From contig NZ_DATIND010000091.1 of NCBI RefSeq assembly GCF_035474595.1, forward strand, positions 1-64,000: a stretch of DNA of 64,000 nt, read 5' to 3'. Below the pieces are notes generated by a model that was not told the DNA's origin, made no database searches, and saw nothing but the letters and a program-made list of their open reading frames with translations. The position numbers and the translations under genes were made by a program. The DNA comes from Longimicrobium sp. (GTDB taxonomy: Bacteria; Gemmatimonadota; Gemmatimonadetes; Longimicrobiales; Longimicrobiaceae). This document shows positions 37,481-46,760 of this stretch, piece after piece; within the stretch, counting starts at the first letter, position 1; every line of letters starts with the position of its first letter.

Positions 37481-37900
37481 ATGTCCCAGCTGGTGGAAGT
37501 GCTGTATCCCGTGCCGGACCTGCGGCGCACGCCGCTGTCCACGCTGCGCTGGTGGGAGTCGCGGCGCCTGCTGTTCAACAAGGTCGTGGGCGCCACCGGG
37601 CTGGCGACGCTCGCGTGCGTCTCGCTCTTCCTCCTGCTCCCGCCGCACACCATGGGCGCGCCCCAGGCCCTGCCGATGCTCGCGTTCGCGGCGGCATACG
37701 CGGTGGCGGCGAACGCGTGCTACACGATGGGCTGGCTCCTGGAGCTCGCCGCGCGTGCGGTGTGGGGGCGGCGCGCGCCGGACGTGGGGCCGCTCCTTTT
37801 CCGGCAGGGCCTCATCTTCGCCGTGGGCCTCACCCTCATGCCGGTGATCCTCGTCTCGATGATCTGGGTCATCCACGTCGTGCTGGCGATCGTCTCGTAA
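37481..37900 (+). CDS. Small membrane protein of unknown function (139 aa)
   Basis: ATG at 37481 with GGAGGTG seven bases upstream, a strong start. It contains about three membrane helices (GATGLATLACVSLFLLL; LPMLAFAAAYAVAANACYTM; LIFAVGLTLMPVILVSMIWVIHVVLAIV). No catalytic motif is recognised. It ends 80 bases from a convergent gene, with a terminator hairpin between. Confidence 0.65.
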   Translation: MSQLVEVLYPVPDLRRTPLSTLRWWESRRLLFNKVVGATGLATLACVSLFLLLPPHTMGAPQALPMLAFAAAYAVAANACYTMGWLLELAARAVWGRRAPDVGPLLFRQGLIFAVGLTLMPVILVSMIWVIHVVLAIVS

Positions 37901-37932
37901 CCCGTCGCCACGCCGAGCCAGCGGACATCGAA

Positions 37933-37971
37933 GGAGGCACGGAGGACTCGCATGCAGTCCTCCGTGCCTCC
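37933..37971. terminator. Bidirectional terminator between convergent genes
   Basis: Perfect 16-bp arms (GGAGGCACGGAGGACT / AGTCCTCCGTGCCTCC) around a 7-base loop, between the genes ending at 37900 (+) and 37980 (-). T-rich flanks are weak. Confidence 0.6.
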
Positions 37972-37979
37972 GTGTCTGT

Positions 37980-38660
37980 TCACGGATGCAGATCCACCAC
38001 GACAGGCCGGTGGTCGCTGCGCCCGCGCCACCCGTCGAACGAGCCGACGCGTACGTCGCGGATCGATGGCAGCCACTCGCGCGGGACGAAGCAGTAGTCG
38101 AGGTGATACGCGAGGTCCGGCCGCCACATGTGGTAGTACGTGGCGCGCGACTCCCCGCCCGGCGGCTCGCGATGGAATTCGTGGTAGGCGCTGGCCAGCC
38201 CCAGCGCGTGCAGCCGCGCCTCGATCGCCGCGTACGTCCACCGCAGGCGCTTGCGGTCGAAGACGGGGTTCGCGTTGAAGTCGCCCGCCATCACCGCCGG
38301 CCCGCTGGTGATGAGTCCCGAAAGCGCGTCGATGCCGTGGCAGACCGCGCGCGAGTAGCTCCCCCGGTCCGGCATCGCCCACACGGCAATCAGCGTGAAG
38401 CTGATTGGTCCGCTGACGCGGAAGGGCACGATCCACCTCGGCAGCGCCGCATCGGCCTCGACCGGATCGACCGCCCATCCCTCCCCCGCCATCACCGCGA
38501 TCCCCTGCCGCGGGTTCTCCCCGATCCATCGTACCCGCTCGGATTCCTCCGCCGGCCGCGCGCACTCCTGCACGACGGCGACGTCCGGCGCCAGCTCGCG
38601 CAGGAACGCCGTCTTCGCCGCGAACGGCCCGCGGCAGCAGTTCCAGGTGACGATGCGCAC
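37980..38660 (-). CDS. Endonuclease/exonuclease/phosphatase-family protein
   Basis: 226 residues. The fold's marks are all present: MRIVTWNCCRG at the start (Asn), the VVQE glutamate near 30, AGDFNANP near 130, and the SDHRPVVVDL C-terminal motif with the catalytic His. No signal peptide. The substrate (DNA, phosphoinositide or other phosphodiester) is not predictable. No operon partner. Confidence 0.85.
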   Translation of the reverse strand: MRIVTWNCCRGPFAAKTAFLRELAPDVAVVQECARPAEESERVRWIGENPRQGIAVMAGEGWAVDPVEADAALPRWIVPFRVSGPISFTLIAVWAMPDRGSYSRAVCHGIDALSGLITSGPAVMAGDFNANPVFDRKRLRWTYAAIEARLHALGLASAYHEFHREPPGGESRATYYHMWRPDLAYHLDYCFVPREWLPSIRDVRVGSFDGWRGRSDHRPVVVDLHP

Positions 38661-38698
38661 GACTACCTTGGGAGATCGAAACCGGGGAGGAGGCCGCG

Positions 38699-38905
38699 GT
38701 GAAGACCGTGACGATATCGCCCGGCTACGAGCTTTCGCTGCCGCCGGAACTCTGCCGGAAGCTCGGGATCAGCCCGGGGGACGAACTCGTGATCGCCGCT
38801 ACGGCGACCGGGATCACACTCGTTCCTGCCCGGGATCCGCGCAAACTCCGCGGGTTTTTGTCGGGGATGAACATCGACTTTGAGCGCGAGCCCGACCGGC
38901 TTTGA
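38699..38905 (+). CDS. Solo AbrB/MazE/SpoVT-type DNA-binding protein
   Basis: 68 residues, GTG start at 38699 after GGGGAGGAGG. The SPGYELSLPPELCRKLGISPGDELVIAAT pattern is the swapped-hairpin AbrB fold used by antitoxins and transition-state regulators. No toxin (PIN or MazF type) lies next to it: the neighbours are a phosphodiesterase-fold gene and a PHP gene on the other strand. Possibly an orphan antitoxin or a small regulator. Confidence 0.75.
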   Translation: MKTVTISPGYELSLPPELCRKLGISPGDELVIAATATGITLVPARDPRKLRGFLSGMNIDFEREPDRL

Positions 38906-38922
38906 TGTCGGATGACGCAAGA

Positions 38923-38954
38923 AGGCGGGGAATCGACGATTCGATTCCGCGCCT
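38923..38954. terminator. Terminator hairpin between convergent genes
   Basis: AGGCGGGGAATCGA / TCGATTCCGCGCCT arms (one mismatch, 4-base loop) between the AbrB-type gene and the convergent PHP gene. Confidence 0.5.
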
Positions 38955-38960
38955 CCGCCC

Positions 38961-39629
38961 TCACTCCGGCACGATCTTCTTGCGGAGGTTTGCGTACGTG
39001 GAGTAGACGGTGACGCGGAAGGGCGAGGTGCCGCGCACGAGGGTGGCGCTCGCCAGCGCGGCCAGGAACGAGTCGCGGTCGGGTTCGAACGGCGGCACCT
39101 CCACGTACGCGGTGCCGATCTCCCCCAGCGTGTGCGCGTCGCTCCCGGCGCCCAGCAGCTTGCCGTGCTCGCGCCCCCACGCCTCGCCCTGCTGGTTCAC
39201 CTCGGGCTTGAAGGTGCGGGCGTTGTGCGCCTCCACCACGTCCACCAGATCGGCGATCCCGTCCAGCAGCTCGCCGCCGCCGCGGCGGCGCGTGTCGAAG
39301 GGATGGGGAACGTAGACGATGCCGCCCTGCGCGCGGATCCGCTCGCAGGTCTCGCGCATGGGCGTGTACCTGGGGATCAGCTCGGTCAGGAAGATGCCGA
39401 TCAGGTCCGGCCCCTCCTTCGTGCGCACCTCCTCGCCCACGATGATGCGGTCCGGCGCCAGACTGTGCATCCGCAGCGCGCCGTCCACGCGGTCGTGGTC
39501 GGTCACGATCAGCCGGTCGATCCCGGCCGCGTCCATCGCCGGGAGGATGCCGTCGTAGGGGTTCAGCGAGTCTTTCGAGGCGCGGGTGTGGCAGTGCATC
39601 TCCACCCGCAGCCGGCCGCCCTCAGCCAC
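38961..39629 (-). CDS. PHP-domain phosphoesterase
   Basis: 222 residues, GTG start overlapping the coaE stop. PHP metal-ligand motifs: MHCHTRASKDS near 11-20, VTDHDRVDGA near 42, the glutamate of VGEEVRT near 65, VYVPHPFDTRRRG near 105, and GAGSDAHTLGEIG near 160. This matches the TrpH/YciV-like PHP family (3',5'-bisphosphate or ssRNA/DNA 5'-end phosphoesterases). The C-terminus is LRKKIVPE. Co-transcribed with coaE. Confidence 0.8.
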   Translation of the reverse strand: MAEGGRLRVEMHCHTRASKDSLNPYDGILPAMDAAGIDRLIVTDHDRVDGALRMHSLAPDRIIVGEEVRTKEGPDLIGIFLTELIPRYTPMRETCERIRAQGGIVYVPHPFDTRRRGGGELLDGIADLVDVVEAHNARTFKPEVNQQGEAWGREHGKLLGAGSDAHTLGEIGTAYVEVPPFEPDRDSFLAALASATLVRGTSPFRVTVYSTYANLRKKIVPE

Positions 39630-40236
39630 GCGCGCGCTCCGCCGACTGGATCTGCAGCTCCAGCCACACCTCGCGGGCGCGCCGCTCCACCTCCTCCACG
39701 GTGCCGGTGTTCTCGATCACGAAGTCGGCGCGGGCGCGCTTCAGCTCCGCCGGCATCTGCGCGGCGATGATGCGGCGCGCCTCCTCGGGATCCAGCCCGC
39801 GGTCGCCCACCAGCCGCGCCAGCCGCACCTCCTCGGTCGCGTCCACCAGCACCACCACGTCGAACTCGTCCACCAGCCCCACCTCGAACAGCAGGGGGAT
39901 GTCGGCCACGATCACCCGGTCGCCGCGCGCCTCGGCCTCGGCGTACAGCTCGCCGCGGAGCGCCGCGACGGCGGGGTGGACGATCTGCTCCAGCCGCTCG
40001 CGCGCGTCGGGGTCGGAAAACACGATGCGGCGCAGCGCCGCGCGGTCCAGCCCGCCGCCCGGCTCCACCACCTCGTTCCACTCCGCGGCAATGGCGGCGA
40101 AGGCCGGCGTGCCCGGGTCCACCGCGCGCCGCGCCAGCTCGTCGGCGTCGATCACGGTGGCCCCCAGCCCGCGCCAGACGCTGGCCACGGTGCTCTTCCC
40201 CGCGGCGATGTTCCCCGTCAAGCCCACCTTCAGCAT
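39622..40236 (-). CDS. coaE: Dephospho-CoA kinase
   Basis: 204 residues from ATG 40236 (after GGGAGGCGAGG). Walker A GLTGNIAAGKST at residues 5-16, then the DADELARRAVDPGTPAF motif, HPAV, VIVADIPLLFEVG and VDATEEVRLARLVGDRGLDPEEA in the order usual for CoaE. It phosphorylates the 3'-OH of dephospho-CoA, the last step of CoA synthesis. The stop overlaps the following PHP gene. Confidence 0.93.
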   Translation of the reverse strand: MLKVGLTGNIAAGKSTVASVWRGLGATVIDADELARRAVDPGTPAFAAIAAEWNEVVEPGGGLDRAALRRIVFSDPDARERLEQIVHPAVAALRGELYAEAEARGDRVIVADIPLLFEVGLVDEFDVVVLVDATEEVRLARLVGDRGLDPEEARRIIAAQMPAELKRARADFVIENTGTVEEVERRAREVWLELQIQSAERARG

Positions 40237-40274
40237 CGTCCCTCGCCTCCCATCCCCATTCTCGTTTCCAACGA

Positions 40275-40410
40275 AGTGCTGAGTGCTGAGTGCCAAGTCC
40301 TAAGTCCTAAGTCCTAAGTCCTAAGTCCTAAGTGGAGAAAGCAGACTTCGCGCCCGGGCGCACTCAGCACTCAGCACTTACTTAGGACTTAGGACTTGGC
40401 ACTCAGGACT
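40275..40410. repeat. Heptamer tandem repeat inside an inverted repeat
   Basis: Five TAAGTCC units (about 40300-40332) preceded by two GTGCTGA units. Across a short spacer the reverse complement returns (GCACTCAGCACTCAGCACTT then ACTTAGGACTTAGGACTTGG at about 40359-40400). This can fold into one long imperfect hairpin. It lies between coaE and a GspG-like gene. Confidence 0.85.
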
Positions 40411-40417
40411 ATCTGTT

Positions 40418-40816
40418 CTAGAACCTCCGCTCCGGCGCGTGCGTCACCGCGTCGGGGTTGGAGAGGATGTCGTCGGCCGTGCCCGCCTCGCGGTCCTTCC
40501 CCGCCGACCCGATCTGGAAGGTGGTGCCGCTGAAGACGATGTAGTACGGGTTTCCCCACGGGTCCTGAGACGCGTTCTCCGTCAGGTCCTCGCTGTCCAC
40601 GAAGTGCGCGAAGCCGTTGCCGGGCGGCACGGTGTGCCCCTGCGCGTCGGCGCGCTTCACCAGCTCGCGGATCTCGTTCACCCGGTTCTTGGCGCTCCAC
40701 TCGTACAGCGGGTTCAGCGCCGGCTGCACCTTGGGCCACACCCTGGCGCGGAGCTGCGGCACCATCACCACCGCGGCCACGCCCACCAGCAGCAGCAGGA
40801 AAAGCTTCTGGATCAT
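40418..40816 (-). CDS. GspG-like / pseudopilin-related small protein (132 aa)
   Basis: An N-terminal hydrophobic helix (MIQKLFLLLLVGVAAVVMVPQL) is followed by a soluble domain ending in DPWGNPYYIVFSGTTFQIGSAGKD. That is the DPWGxPY loop of GspG and related T2SS pseudopilins, with the GSAGxDxxxGTxDDI calcium-loop pattern. It lacks a G|FTLIE cleavage motif, so it is not a normal substrate for the prepilin peptidase. It is about 8 kb from the main T2SS genes. Role unknown; it may be an accessory anchor. Confidence 0.65.
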   Translation of the reverse strand: MIQKLFLLLLVGVAAVVMVPQLRARVWPKVQPALNPLYEWSAKNRVNEIRELVKRADAQGHTVPPGNGFAHFVDSEDLTENASQDPWGNPYYIVFSGTTFQIGSAGKDREAGTADDILSNPDAVTHAPERRF

Positions 40817-40834
40817 CGACTTTCGCTCCGTGTG

Positions 40835-41917
40835 TCAGCCCGCCGGCATCCGCCGGAAGCGCTCGGCTCCGTCCCCGCCCCGCTCGCGCGCCACCCGCCC
40901 GGCGCCCGCCAGCCGGTCCAGGTGCGCCAGCGTTTCGCGCAGCGCCAGCATCCGCGTGGCGGCGCCCATCTCGCGCCCGGGATAGCGGCGCTCCACCAGC
41001 TCCCACGGTGTGGCGGGAGATTCGTCCACCAGCGCGGCCACCGTCTCCGTCTCGCCCCCGGCGGCGGCGCGCAGCTCGCCGATGCGGGCGCCGCCGTCCG
41101 CCACCGGGTCGCCGTGGCCGGGGAGGATGAGGCGCGCGCCCAGCGCCTCCAGCCGGTCCAGCGCCGCCACGTAGTCGCCCACCGGGTCCGCGCGCTGCCG
41201 GTTCACGCCCAGCGTGGGGGTGATGCGCGGGAGGACCGCATCCCCCGCGATCAGCACGCCGTCCATCGGGCGGTGCAGGGAGATGTGCCCCGCGGTGTGC
41301 CCCGGCGTCCACGCGAACCGCCACCCCGCCGCGCCGAACAGGTCGCCCGCTTCCCCGTCCAGCACCCCGTCCACCGTGACCGGCGGGGCGAGAGGACGGG
41401 CCCGCGCATGGCCGCTCTCGACCGCGTCGATCCAGTCGGCCGGGGCTCCGCAGCGGCGGAAGAGGTCGCGGCGGTAGGCGGCCTCGTCGTCGGGGTGCGC
41501 GGCGGCGTGCGCCATTCGCTCGGCATCCAGGCGGCCCATCAGCACCGGCGCGCCGCTGGCCTCGCGGACGCGGGCGGCCAGCCCCACGTGGTCCATGTGC
41601 ATGTGCGTCACCACGTGCACCGACACCGATCTCCATCCCCCCGCCGCCTCGCGGACGCCGGCCTCGAGCGCGGCCCAGGCCTCCTCCGTCCCCAATCCGC
41701 CGTCCACCAGCATCCACCCGGCGTCCAGCCGGGCGAGGTACGCGTGTACCTCCGGCGGGCGGCCGGGCATGGGGGTGGTGATGCGCCACACCTCCGGCGC
41801 GACCCGCGCGGCCGCGGGCGCGCGGGGAGCCGGTGGGGACTGGGTTGCGGTGGGATCGGACGAAATATGGACCTGCCTTGCAGCGGGACACAAGGAAAAT
41901 CGCGGAAACCGCTCCAT
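40835..41917 (-). CDS. Metallo-beta-lactamase-fold hydrolase
   Basis: About 360 residues from ATG 41917; the first 40 or so residues are Pro/Ala-rich and the true start may be later. The metal motif THMHMDHVG (HxHxDH) is near residue 105. Further ligands are in WTPGHTAGHISL and AGDAVLP, with a C-terminal LPGHGDPV. There is an extra helical tail after the core (MLALRETLAHLDRL), as in glyoxalase-II-like/LACTB2-type thioesterases. Substrate unknown. It lies 18 bases downstream of the GspG-like gene in coordinate order but is transcribed before it, so the two may form one unit. Confidence 0.8.
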   Translation of the reverse strand: MERFPRFSLCPAARQVHISSDPTATQSPPAPRAPAAARVAPEVWRITTPMPGRPPEVHAYLARLDAGWMLVDGGLGTEEAWAALEAGVREAAGGWRSVSVHVVTHMHMDHVGLAARVREASGAPVLMGRLDAERMAHAAAHPDDEAAYRRDLFRRCGAPADWIDAVESGHARARPLAPPVTVDGVLDGEAGDLFGAAGWRFAWTPGHTAGHISLHRPMDGVLIAGDAVLPRITPTLGVNRQRADPVGDYVAALDRLEALGARLILPGHGDPVADGGARIGELRAAAGGETETVAALVDESPATPWELVERRYPGREMGAATRMLALRETLAHLDRLAGAGRVARERGGDGAERFRRMPAG

Positions 41918-42084
41918 GAGCGCCGCGCGGTGAGCACAATCCACCTGCCGAACATTACGGGACAGCCGCGGGAATGGTAAGATTCCCGACTCCTGGGGAT
42001 GCCGGCCCGGCGGCGGTTGGCGGCGTCCGTCTCGCGCCGATCGCCTCCCGAGGGGGCGCGGAACCGCAACCGGCGTCCGCGTCT

Positions 42085-43059
42085 ATGGTTGGCTCACGAA
42101 GCACAGCCGACCGGGCTTCCATCCCGAATTCATCGCACGTGACTCGATCTTCCGAGAACGGCCGCACCGGGCGGCCGCTGCTGGCGCTCGTGCTGTTCCT
42201 GATCGCCGTCTTCATCGGCGGGGCGCTGCTGGCGCCGTGGCTGTACCACGCGCTGCAGGCGGTCGCGCCGGGGACGAAGCTGGCGCGGACGTCGTTCGCG
42301 CGCGTGGTGAACCGCTCGCTGCTGCTGGTGGCGCTGGTCGGCGTTCCCTTCTACGTCCGCGCGTCGGGCATCCGGCGCTGGGCGGACGTGGGGCTGGACC
42401 CGCGCGCCATCCGCTGGCGGCGCGTGGCCGCGGGGTTCGCGCTGGGCTTCGTCTCGCTCGCGGCGGTGTGCGGGGTCGCGCTGGCGGCGGGCGGACGCGC
42501 GCTGAGCCCGCGCACGCCGGGGCAGCTGGCCGGCCACTTCGCCGGCGCGCTGGCGACGGCGCTCGCGGTGGCGGTGATCGAGGAGCTGCTCTTCCGCGGC
42601 GCCATCTTCGGCGGGCTGAGGCGCGCGATGCCGTGGGGCGCGGCGCTGGTGGCCAGCAGCGCCATCTACGCCATCGTCCACTTCATGGCGCGTCCGGCCA
42701 ACCCCCCGCAGATCGGCTGGCTCAGCGGCCTGCGCGTGCTGCCGACGATGCTCGGCGGGATGGCGCAGTCGGGCGGCCTGGTCCCCGCGTTCCTGAACCT
42801 GACGCTGGCCGGGTGCGTGCTCGCGCTCGCCTACCACTTCACCGGCGACATCCTCACCTCCATCGGCATCCACGCCGGCTGGATCTTCTGGCTGAAGTTC
42901 TACGGCTACCTGACGAAGGCCGTCCCCGGCGTCGACCCGGTCTTCTGGGGGACGCGGAAGCTGGTGGATGGGTGGCTCGCGTTCGTGGCGCTGGTGGTGG
43001 TGCTGGGCGCCGTGCTGCTTATCGCGCGGCGCGGGCGTTCGCGGGCCACTGGTTCGTGA
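42085..43059 (+). CDS. CPBP-family intramembrane protease
   Basis: About 324 residues if started at ATG 42085; GTG 42139 is an alternative. Multiple membrane helices. The family motif VIEELLFRGAIFGGL supplies the EExxxR glutamates, and later FxxxH/HxxxN-type helices (IYAIVHFMAR, SIGIHAGWIFWLKFYG) supply the His residues. CPBP (CaaX-processing-like, Abi) proteases cleave membrane substrates and sometimes confer bacteriocin self-immunity. The gene is about 4 kb from the RiPP island, so an immunity link is only a guess. Confidence 0.82.
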   Translation: MVGSRSTADRASIPNSSHVTRSSENGRTGRPLLALVLFLIAVFIGGALLAPWLYHALQAVAPGTKLARTSFARVVNRSLLLVALVGVPFYVRASGIRRWADVGLDPRAIRWRRVAAGFALGFVSLAAVCGVALAAGGRALSPRTPGQLAGHFAGALATALAVAVIEELLFRGAIFGGLRRAMPWGAALVASSAIYAIVHFMARPANPPQIGWLSGLRVLPTMLGGMAQSGGLVPAFLNLTLAGCVLALAYHFTGDILTSIGIHAGWIFWLKFYGYLTKAVPGVDPVFWGTRKLVDGWLAFVALVVVLGAVLLIARRGRSRATGS

Positions 43060-43206
43060 CGCCGGGTGCGTACCGCAGTTCGCCCTTGCGAAAACACCGG
43101 GCCGGGGCACAGTTGCGAAAACGAGTTTGTGAGTTAGTCCAATACGAGCGTTCGTCGAGAGGGCGTTCTACCCGCTCGGATCTCCACCTAGCTACCCTCT
43201 TAAGGG

Positions 43207-44343
43207 ATGCCTGACTACCGTCCGATTCGGTTTGAGATTGACCCTGCAACTTGGGGCAACGTTCCGCCGCCGGGTGCACTGGTTGCCGCAGCGCGGCAAG
43301 GGTCGATCGACATCGATCTTGATGCCGCACTGCTTTTCGCAGGCATCTGGACACGCCCGCCAGCATTGCATGGGTTCACATTAGCAGACTGTTGGGCATG
43401 GCTGAGGTATTATCCTGCATTCCTTCCTGGTGGCGTGACCCGATTGCGTCGCGAATGGACCCACATTGATCCACATCAGAAAACCGTTGCAAGCGACGAC
43501 TTCGGGGTGGGATTCGGAACATGGGTCTTACAGCATCTGCTGAATTTCCGCAGGTATGCCGACACGCTGTACGTCGTCAACGTACTCGAGCGCGGTCAGT
43601 GGCTCCTTCGGCGCCAAGCCAAGCGCGGTCCGGCAAAATCCCCCGACTACATCGCTTACGATGCGACGGGTGCAATCAGCGTTGTCGAGTGCAAAGGAAC
43701 TCAGACGTCGCAGGCAGAGTTGCGTCGAGCGCTGGCGCGAGGAACGCCCCAGAAGCGAAGTCTGACCGCACTCGGAGCCCAGCGCCTGATCCATCAACTC
43801 GTGGTCGGAGTCTACATCCCACAATACGAGCAGACCGAGCAGCCCCTTATCGCTGTACATGATCCAGAGAAGCCCGACTCCCGACAAGAACTCCGCAAAT
43901 ACTCCGAGGGAGAGATTCGCCGTAGCACAGAGCAGGTTTCCTTTGCAAAGGAGCTCGCCGTTTTTGAGCTTTCGGCAACGGCGGCAAGTCTCTCGTATGT
44001 CCGAGAGGCTCCGGAGCGGCTGGATACCGCGTTACGAATCGACATCGATCAGAGCCGTGCGGCCGGTCGAACCGTAATAGACAACACGATCCGCGTTCAA
44101 CGAGATATTCGATGGGCGACACCCCTTCCGAGAGCACTTCGCGCGTACCGAGGCGTACGCTTCAGCGGTGAGTTACCGCTCGATGCCCTCGAGGCAGTCA
44201 CGCGCTACCAAAGGTATCGTGATCTTCCGGACCAAGTACTTGAAAATATTGCTGAGCGTGATTGGCGATCAGTTCACACGGACTCCGGAGTGCGCCTCTA
44301 CTCCCCCGCCGGAGCAACCTACGAGATAGAGTGGTTAGAGTAG
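43207..44343 (+). CDS. Candidate PD-(D/E)XK nuclease, base composition unlike neighbours
   Basis: 378 residues. SPDYIAYDATGAISVVECKG fits the PD-x(n)-ExK active-site arrangement of restriction-endonuclease-like nucleases, preceded by a Gly-rich helix (GFGTWVLQHLLNF). The remaining sequence is not recognised. Codon use has many A/T-ending codons, unlike the GC-saturated third positions around it, which points to recent transfer. No methyltransferase or helicase partner is adjacent. It could be a solitary defence or repair nuclease. Confidence 0.6.
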   Translation: MPDYRPIRFEIDPATWGNVPPPGALVAAARQGSIDIDLDAALLFAGIWTRPPALHGFTLADCWAWLRYYPAFLPGGVTRLRREWTHIDPHQKTVASDDFGVGFGTWVLQHLLNFRRYADTLYVVNVLERGQWLLRRQAKRGPAKSPDYIAYDATGAISVVECKGTQTSQAELRRALARGTPQKRSLTALGAQRLIHQLVVGVYIPQYEQTEQPLIAVHDPEKPDSRQELRKYSEGEIRRSTEQVSFAKELAVFELSATAASLSYVREAPERLDTALRIDIDQSRAAGRTVIDNTIRVQRDIRWATPLPRALRAYRGVRFSGELPLDALEAVTRYQRYRDLPDQVLENIAERDWRSVHTDSGVRLYSPAGATYEIEWLE

Positions 44344-44509
44344 CTCTGTGAGGCCGCGCTACCACTGCCAGGGACCTTGATCAGAGCACCGCCGCTACTG
44401 GCCCCTGACCTGCACGCGGGGTATGTTGGTACTGGTCTAACTCACTACAGTGAACGGGCCCGGCCGGGACTCTGGCCGGTCGTTGAACAATCTCAGGATC
44501 AGCAGACGA

Positions 44510-46642
44510 ATGGCGACCACGACCCGCAGGAAGCCCAGGGCGGAGCCGGCCACCTCGCTGGACCGCAGCACCCTGCTCGGCTTCTACCGCACCATGCTCC
44601 TGGCGCGGCGGCTGGACGACAAGGAGATCCAGCTCAAGCAGCAGAACAAGATCTTCTTCCAGATCTCCGGCGCCGGCCACGAGGGCATCCAGGTGGCCGC
44701 GGCCGCGCACGCCCGCCCCGGCTACGACTGGTTCTACTTCTACTACCGCGACCGCGCCTTCTGCCTGGCGCTGGGGATGACGCCGCTCGAGCAGATGCTG
44801 CAGGCCGTGGGCGCCGAGGCCGACATCGGCTCCGGCGGGCGGCAGATGCCCAGCCACTGGGGCCATCCGCACCTGAACATCGTCAGCACGTCGTCTCCGA
44901 CCGGGACGCAGTTCCTGCAGGCCGTGGGCACCGCCGAGGCGGGCGTCCGCGCGCTGAAGGTGGGCGAGCCGCTGATCGAGACCACGCGCGCGAAGGACGA
45001 CGACATCGTCTGGGTGACGACGGGCGACGGAACCACCAGCGAGGGCGAGTTCTGGGAGAGCCTGAACACCGCCTGCAACCTGAAGCTCCCCGTCCTCTAC
45101 ATCGTCGAGGACAACGAGTACGCCATCTCCGTCCCCGTCGAGGTGAACACCGCGGGCGGCAGCATCAGCAAGCTGGTGTCGGGCTTCCCGGGGCTCTTCA
45201 TCCAGACCTGCGACGGCACCGACGTGGTGGACAGCTACGAGGCCATCGGGCGCGCGGCGGAGTACTGCCGCACGCGCCAGGGCCCGGCGCTGGTGCACGC
45301 CAGGGTCATCCGCCCCTACTCGCACTCGCTGTCGGACGACGAGAAGTTCTACAAGACCGACGCCATGCGCACCGAGGAGCAGAAGCGCGACCCGCTGGTC
45401 CGCTGCGCCGCGCTCCTGCAGGAGCTGGGGTACGCCACGGAGGATGATCTCAAGCAGGTGGAGGCCGAGGTGAACGCCGCGGTGCAGGCGGCCACCGACG
45501 AGGCGCTCCAGTCGCCGCAGCCGGACCCGTCGACGGCCATGCGCTACCTGTTCTCGCCCGACGTGGACCCCACGGCCGAGCAGTTCGACACCGAGGACGA
45601 CCCGCGCTTCAGCGGGAACGAGACCACGATGGTCGACCTGATCAACGCCACGCTGAAGGACGAGATGCGGCGCGACCCGCGCATCGTGGTCTTCGGCGAG
45701 GACGTGGCCGACTGCTCGCGCGAGGAGATCCTGGAGCAGGTGAAGGGAAAGGGCGGCGTGTTCAAGGTGACCGCCGGCCTGCAGCGCGAGTTCGGCGGCA
45801 CGCGCGTGTTCAACTCGCCGCTGGCCGAGGCCAACATCGTGGGCCGCGCGGTGGGGATGGCGGTGCGGGGGCTCAAGCCCGTGGTCGAGATCCAGTTCTT
45901 CGACTACATCTGGCCGGCCATGATGCAGATCCGCGACGAGCTCGCGACCATGCGCTACCGGTCCAACAACACCTACGCCTCGCCCGTGGTCATCCGCGTG
46001 ACCTACGGCGGGTACCTGAAGGGCGGCGCCATCTACCACTCGCAGACCGGCGAGTCGATCTTCGCGCACTGCCCCGGCCTCCGCGTGGTCCTCCCCTCCA
46101 CCGCGATGGACGCGGCCGGGCTGCTGCGCACGGCCATCCGCAGCGAGGACCCGGTGCTCTTCCTGGAACACAAGCACCTGTACCGCCAAGTCTACAACAA
46201 GGGCGTGTATCCGGGCGCCAACTTCATGATCCCCTTCGGCAAGGCCCGCACGGTGCGCCAGGGGACCGACGTGACCGTCGTCGCCTGCGGGGCGCTGGTG
46301 CAGCGCTCGGTGGTGGCGGCGAAGATGGCCGAGGAGCAGATGGGGATCAGCACCGAGGTCATCGACCTGCGCACGCTCAGCCCGTTCGACATGGAATCGA
46401 TCGCCGGGAGCGTGAAGCGCACCAACCGCGTGATCGTGGCGCACGAGGACTCGCTCAGCTGGGGGATCGGCAGCGAGATCGCCGCCCGCATCGCCGACGA
46501 GCTGTTCCCCTGGCTGGACGCGCCGGTGAAGCGCGTGGCCTCGCTGGACACGTGGGTGGCCTACGCGCCGCAGGTGGAGCGCGCCATTCTTCCCGAGCCC
46601 GAGGACGTGTTCAAGGCCATCCAGCAGGTGAAGGAGTTCTGA
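44510..46642 (+). CDS. 2-oxoacid dehydrogenase E1, fused alpha and beta subunits (710 aa)
   Basis: The N-terminal half is the E1-alpha ThDP-binding domain ([42 protein letters not shown] with the GDG...N ThDP/Mg motif). The C-terminal half is E1-beta ([53 protein letters not shown], and the transketolase C-terminal [11 protein letters not shown]). The fused layout is known for branched-chain or other 2-oxoacid dehydrogenases. It decarboxylates a 2-oxoacid and passes the acyl group to a lipoyl E2, which is not in this window. Start chosen at MATTTRR. Confidence 0.9.
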   Translation: MATTTRRKPRAEPATSLDRSTLLGFYRTMLLARRLDDKEIQLKQQNKIFFQISGAGHEGIQVAAAAHARPGYDWFYFYYRDRAFCLALGMTPLEQMLQAVGAEADIGSGGRQMPSHWGHPHLNIVSTSSPTGTQFLQAVGTAEAGVRALKVGEPLIETTRAKDDDIVWVTTGDGTTSEGEFWESLNTACNLKLPVLYIVEDNEYAISVPVEVNTAGGSISKLVSGFPGLFIQTCDGTDVVDSYEAIGRAAEYCRTRQGPALVHARVIRPYSHSLSDDEKFYKTDAMRTEEQKRDPLVRCAALLQELGYATEDDLKQVEAEVNAAVQAATDEALQSPQPDPSTAMRYLFSPDVDPTAEQFDTEDDPRFSGNETTMVDLINATLKDEMRRDPRIVVFGEDVADCSREEILEQVKGKGGVFKVTAGLQREFGGTRVFNSPLAEANIVGRAVGMAVRGLKPVVEIQFFDYIWPAMMQIRDELATMRYRSNNTYASPVVIRVTYGGYLKGGAIYHSQTGESIFAHCPGLRVVLPSTAMDAAGLLRTAIRSEDPVLFLEHKHLYRQVYNKGVYPGANFMIPFGKARTVRQGTDVTVVACGALVQRSVVAAKMAEEQMGISTEVIDLRTLSPFDMESIAGSVKRTNRVIVAHEDSLSWGIGSEIAARIADELFPWLDAPVKRVASLDTWVAYAPQVERAILPEPEDVFKAIQQVKEF

Positions 46643-46683
46643 TCGCCTGATCGGCTCATCCTGATCGATCGACAGAACGCAAT

Positions 46684-46716
46684 CAGCCCCGCCCGGACGC
46701 GCTCCGGGCGGGGCTG
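46684..46716 (+). terminator. Terminator after E1; left copy of the island-flanking hairpin
   Basis: CAGCCCCGCCCGGA / TCCGGGCGGGGCTG arms with a short loop, about 40 bases past the E1 stop. The hairpin plus the following GGTCG(C/T)TGCCGGG matches the sequence at 53846-53892 in the same orientation. Confidence 0.75.
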
Positions 46717-46760
46717 GTCGCTGCCGGGAGATGCCTGACGGTGCTGGAACGGGAGCGCTG

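Noticed and set aside
38699-38905. Complete toxin-antitoxin pair
   Set aside because: Only the AbrB-type half is present; no toxin frame is adjacent on either strand.
42085-43059. CPBP protease as the RiPP leader peptidase or immunity factor
   Set aside because: It is about 4 kb away, past two unrelated genes, on no shared transcript; nothing beyond family precedent supports the link.
44381-46444. Minus-strand frame of 687 codons opposite the E1 gene
   Set aside because: Low-complexity His/Arg/Leu translation; the plus-strand E1 has complete ThDP and transketolase motifs.
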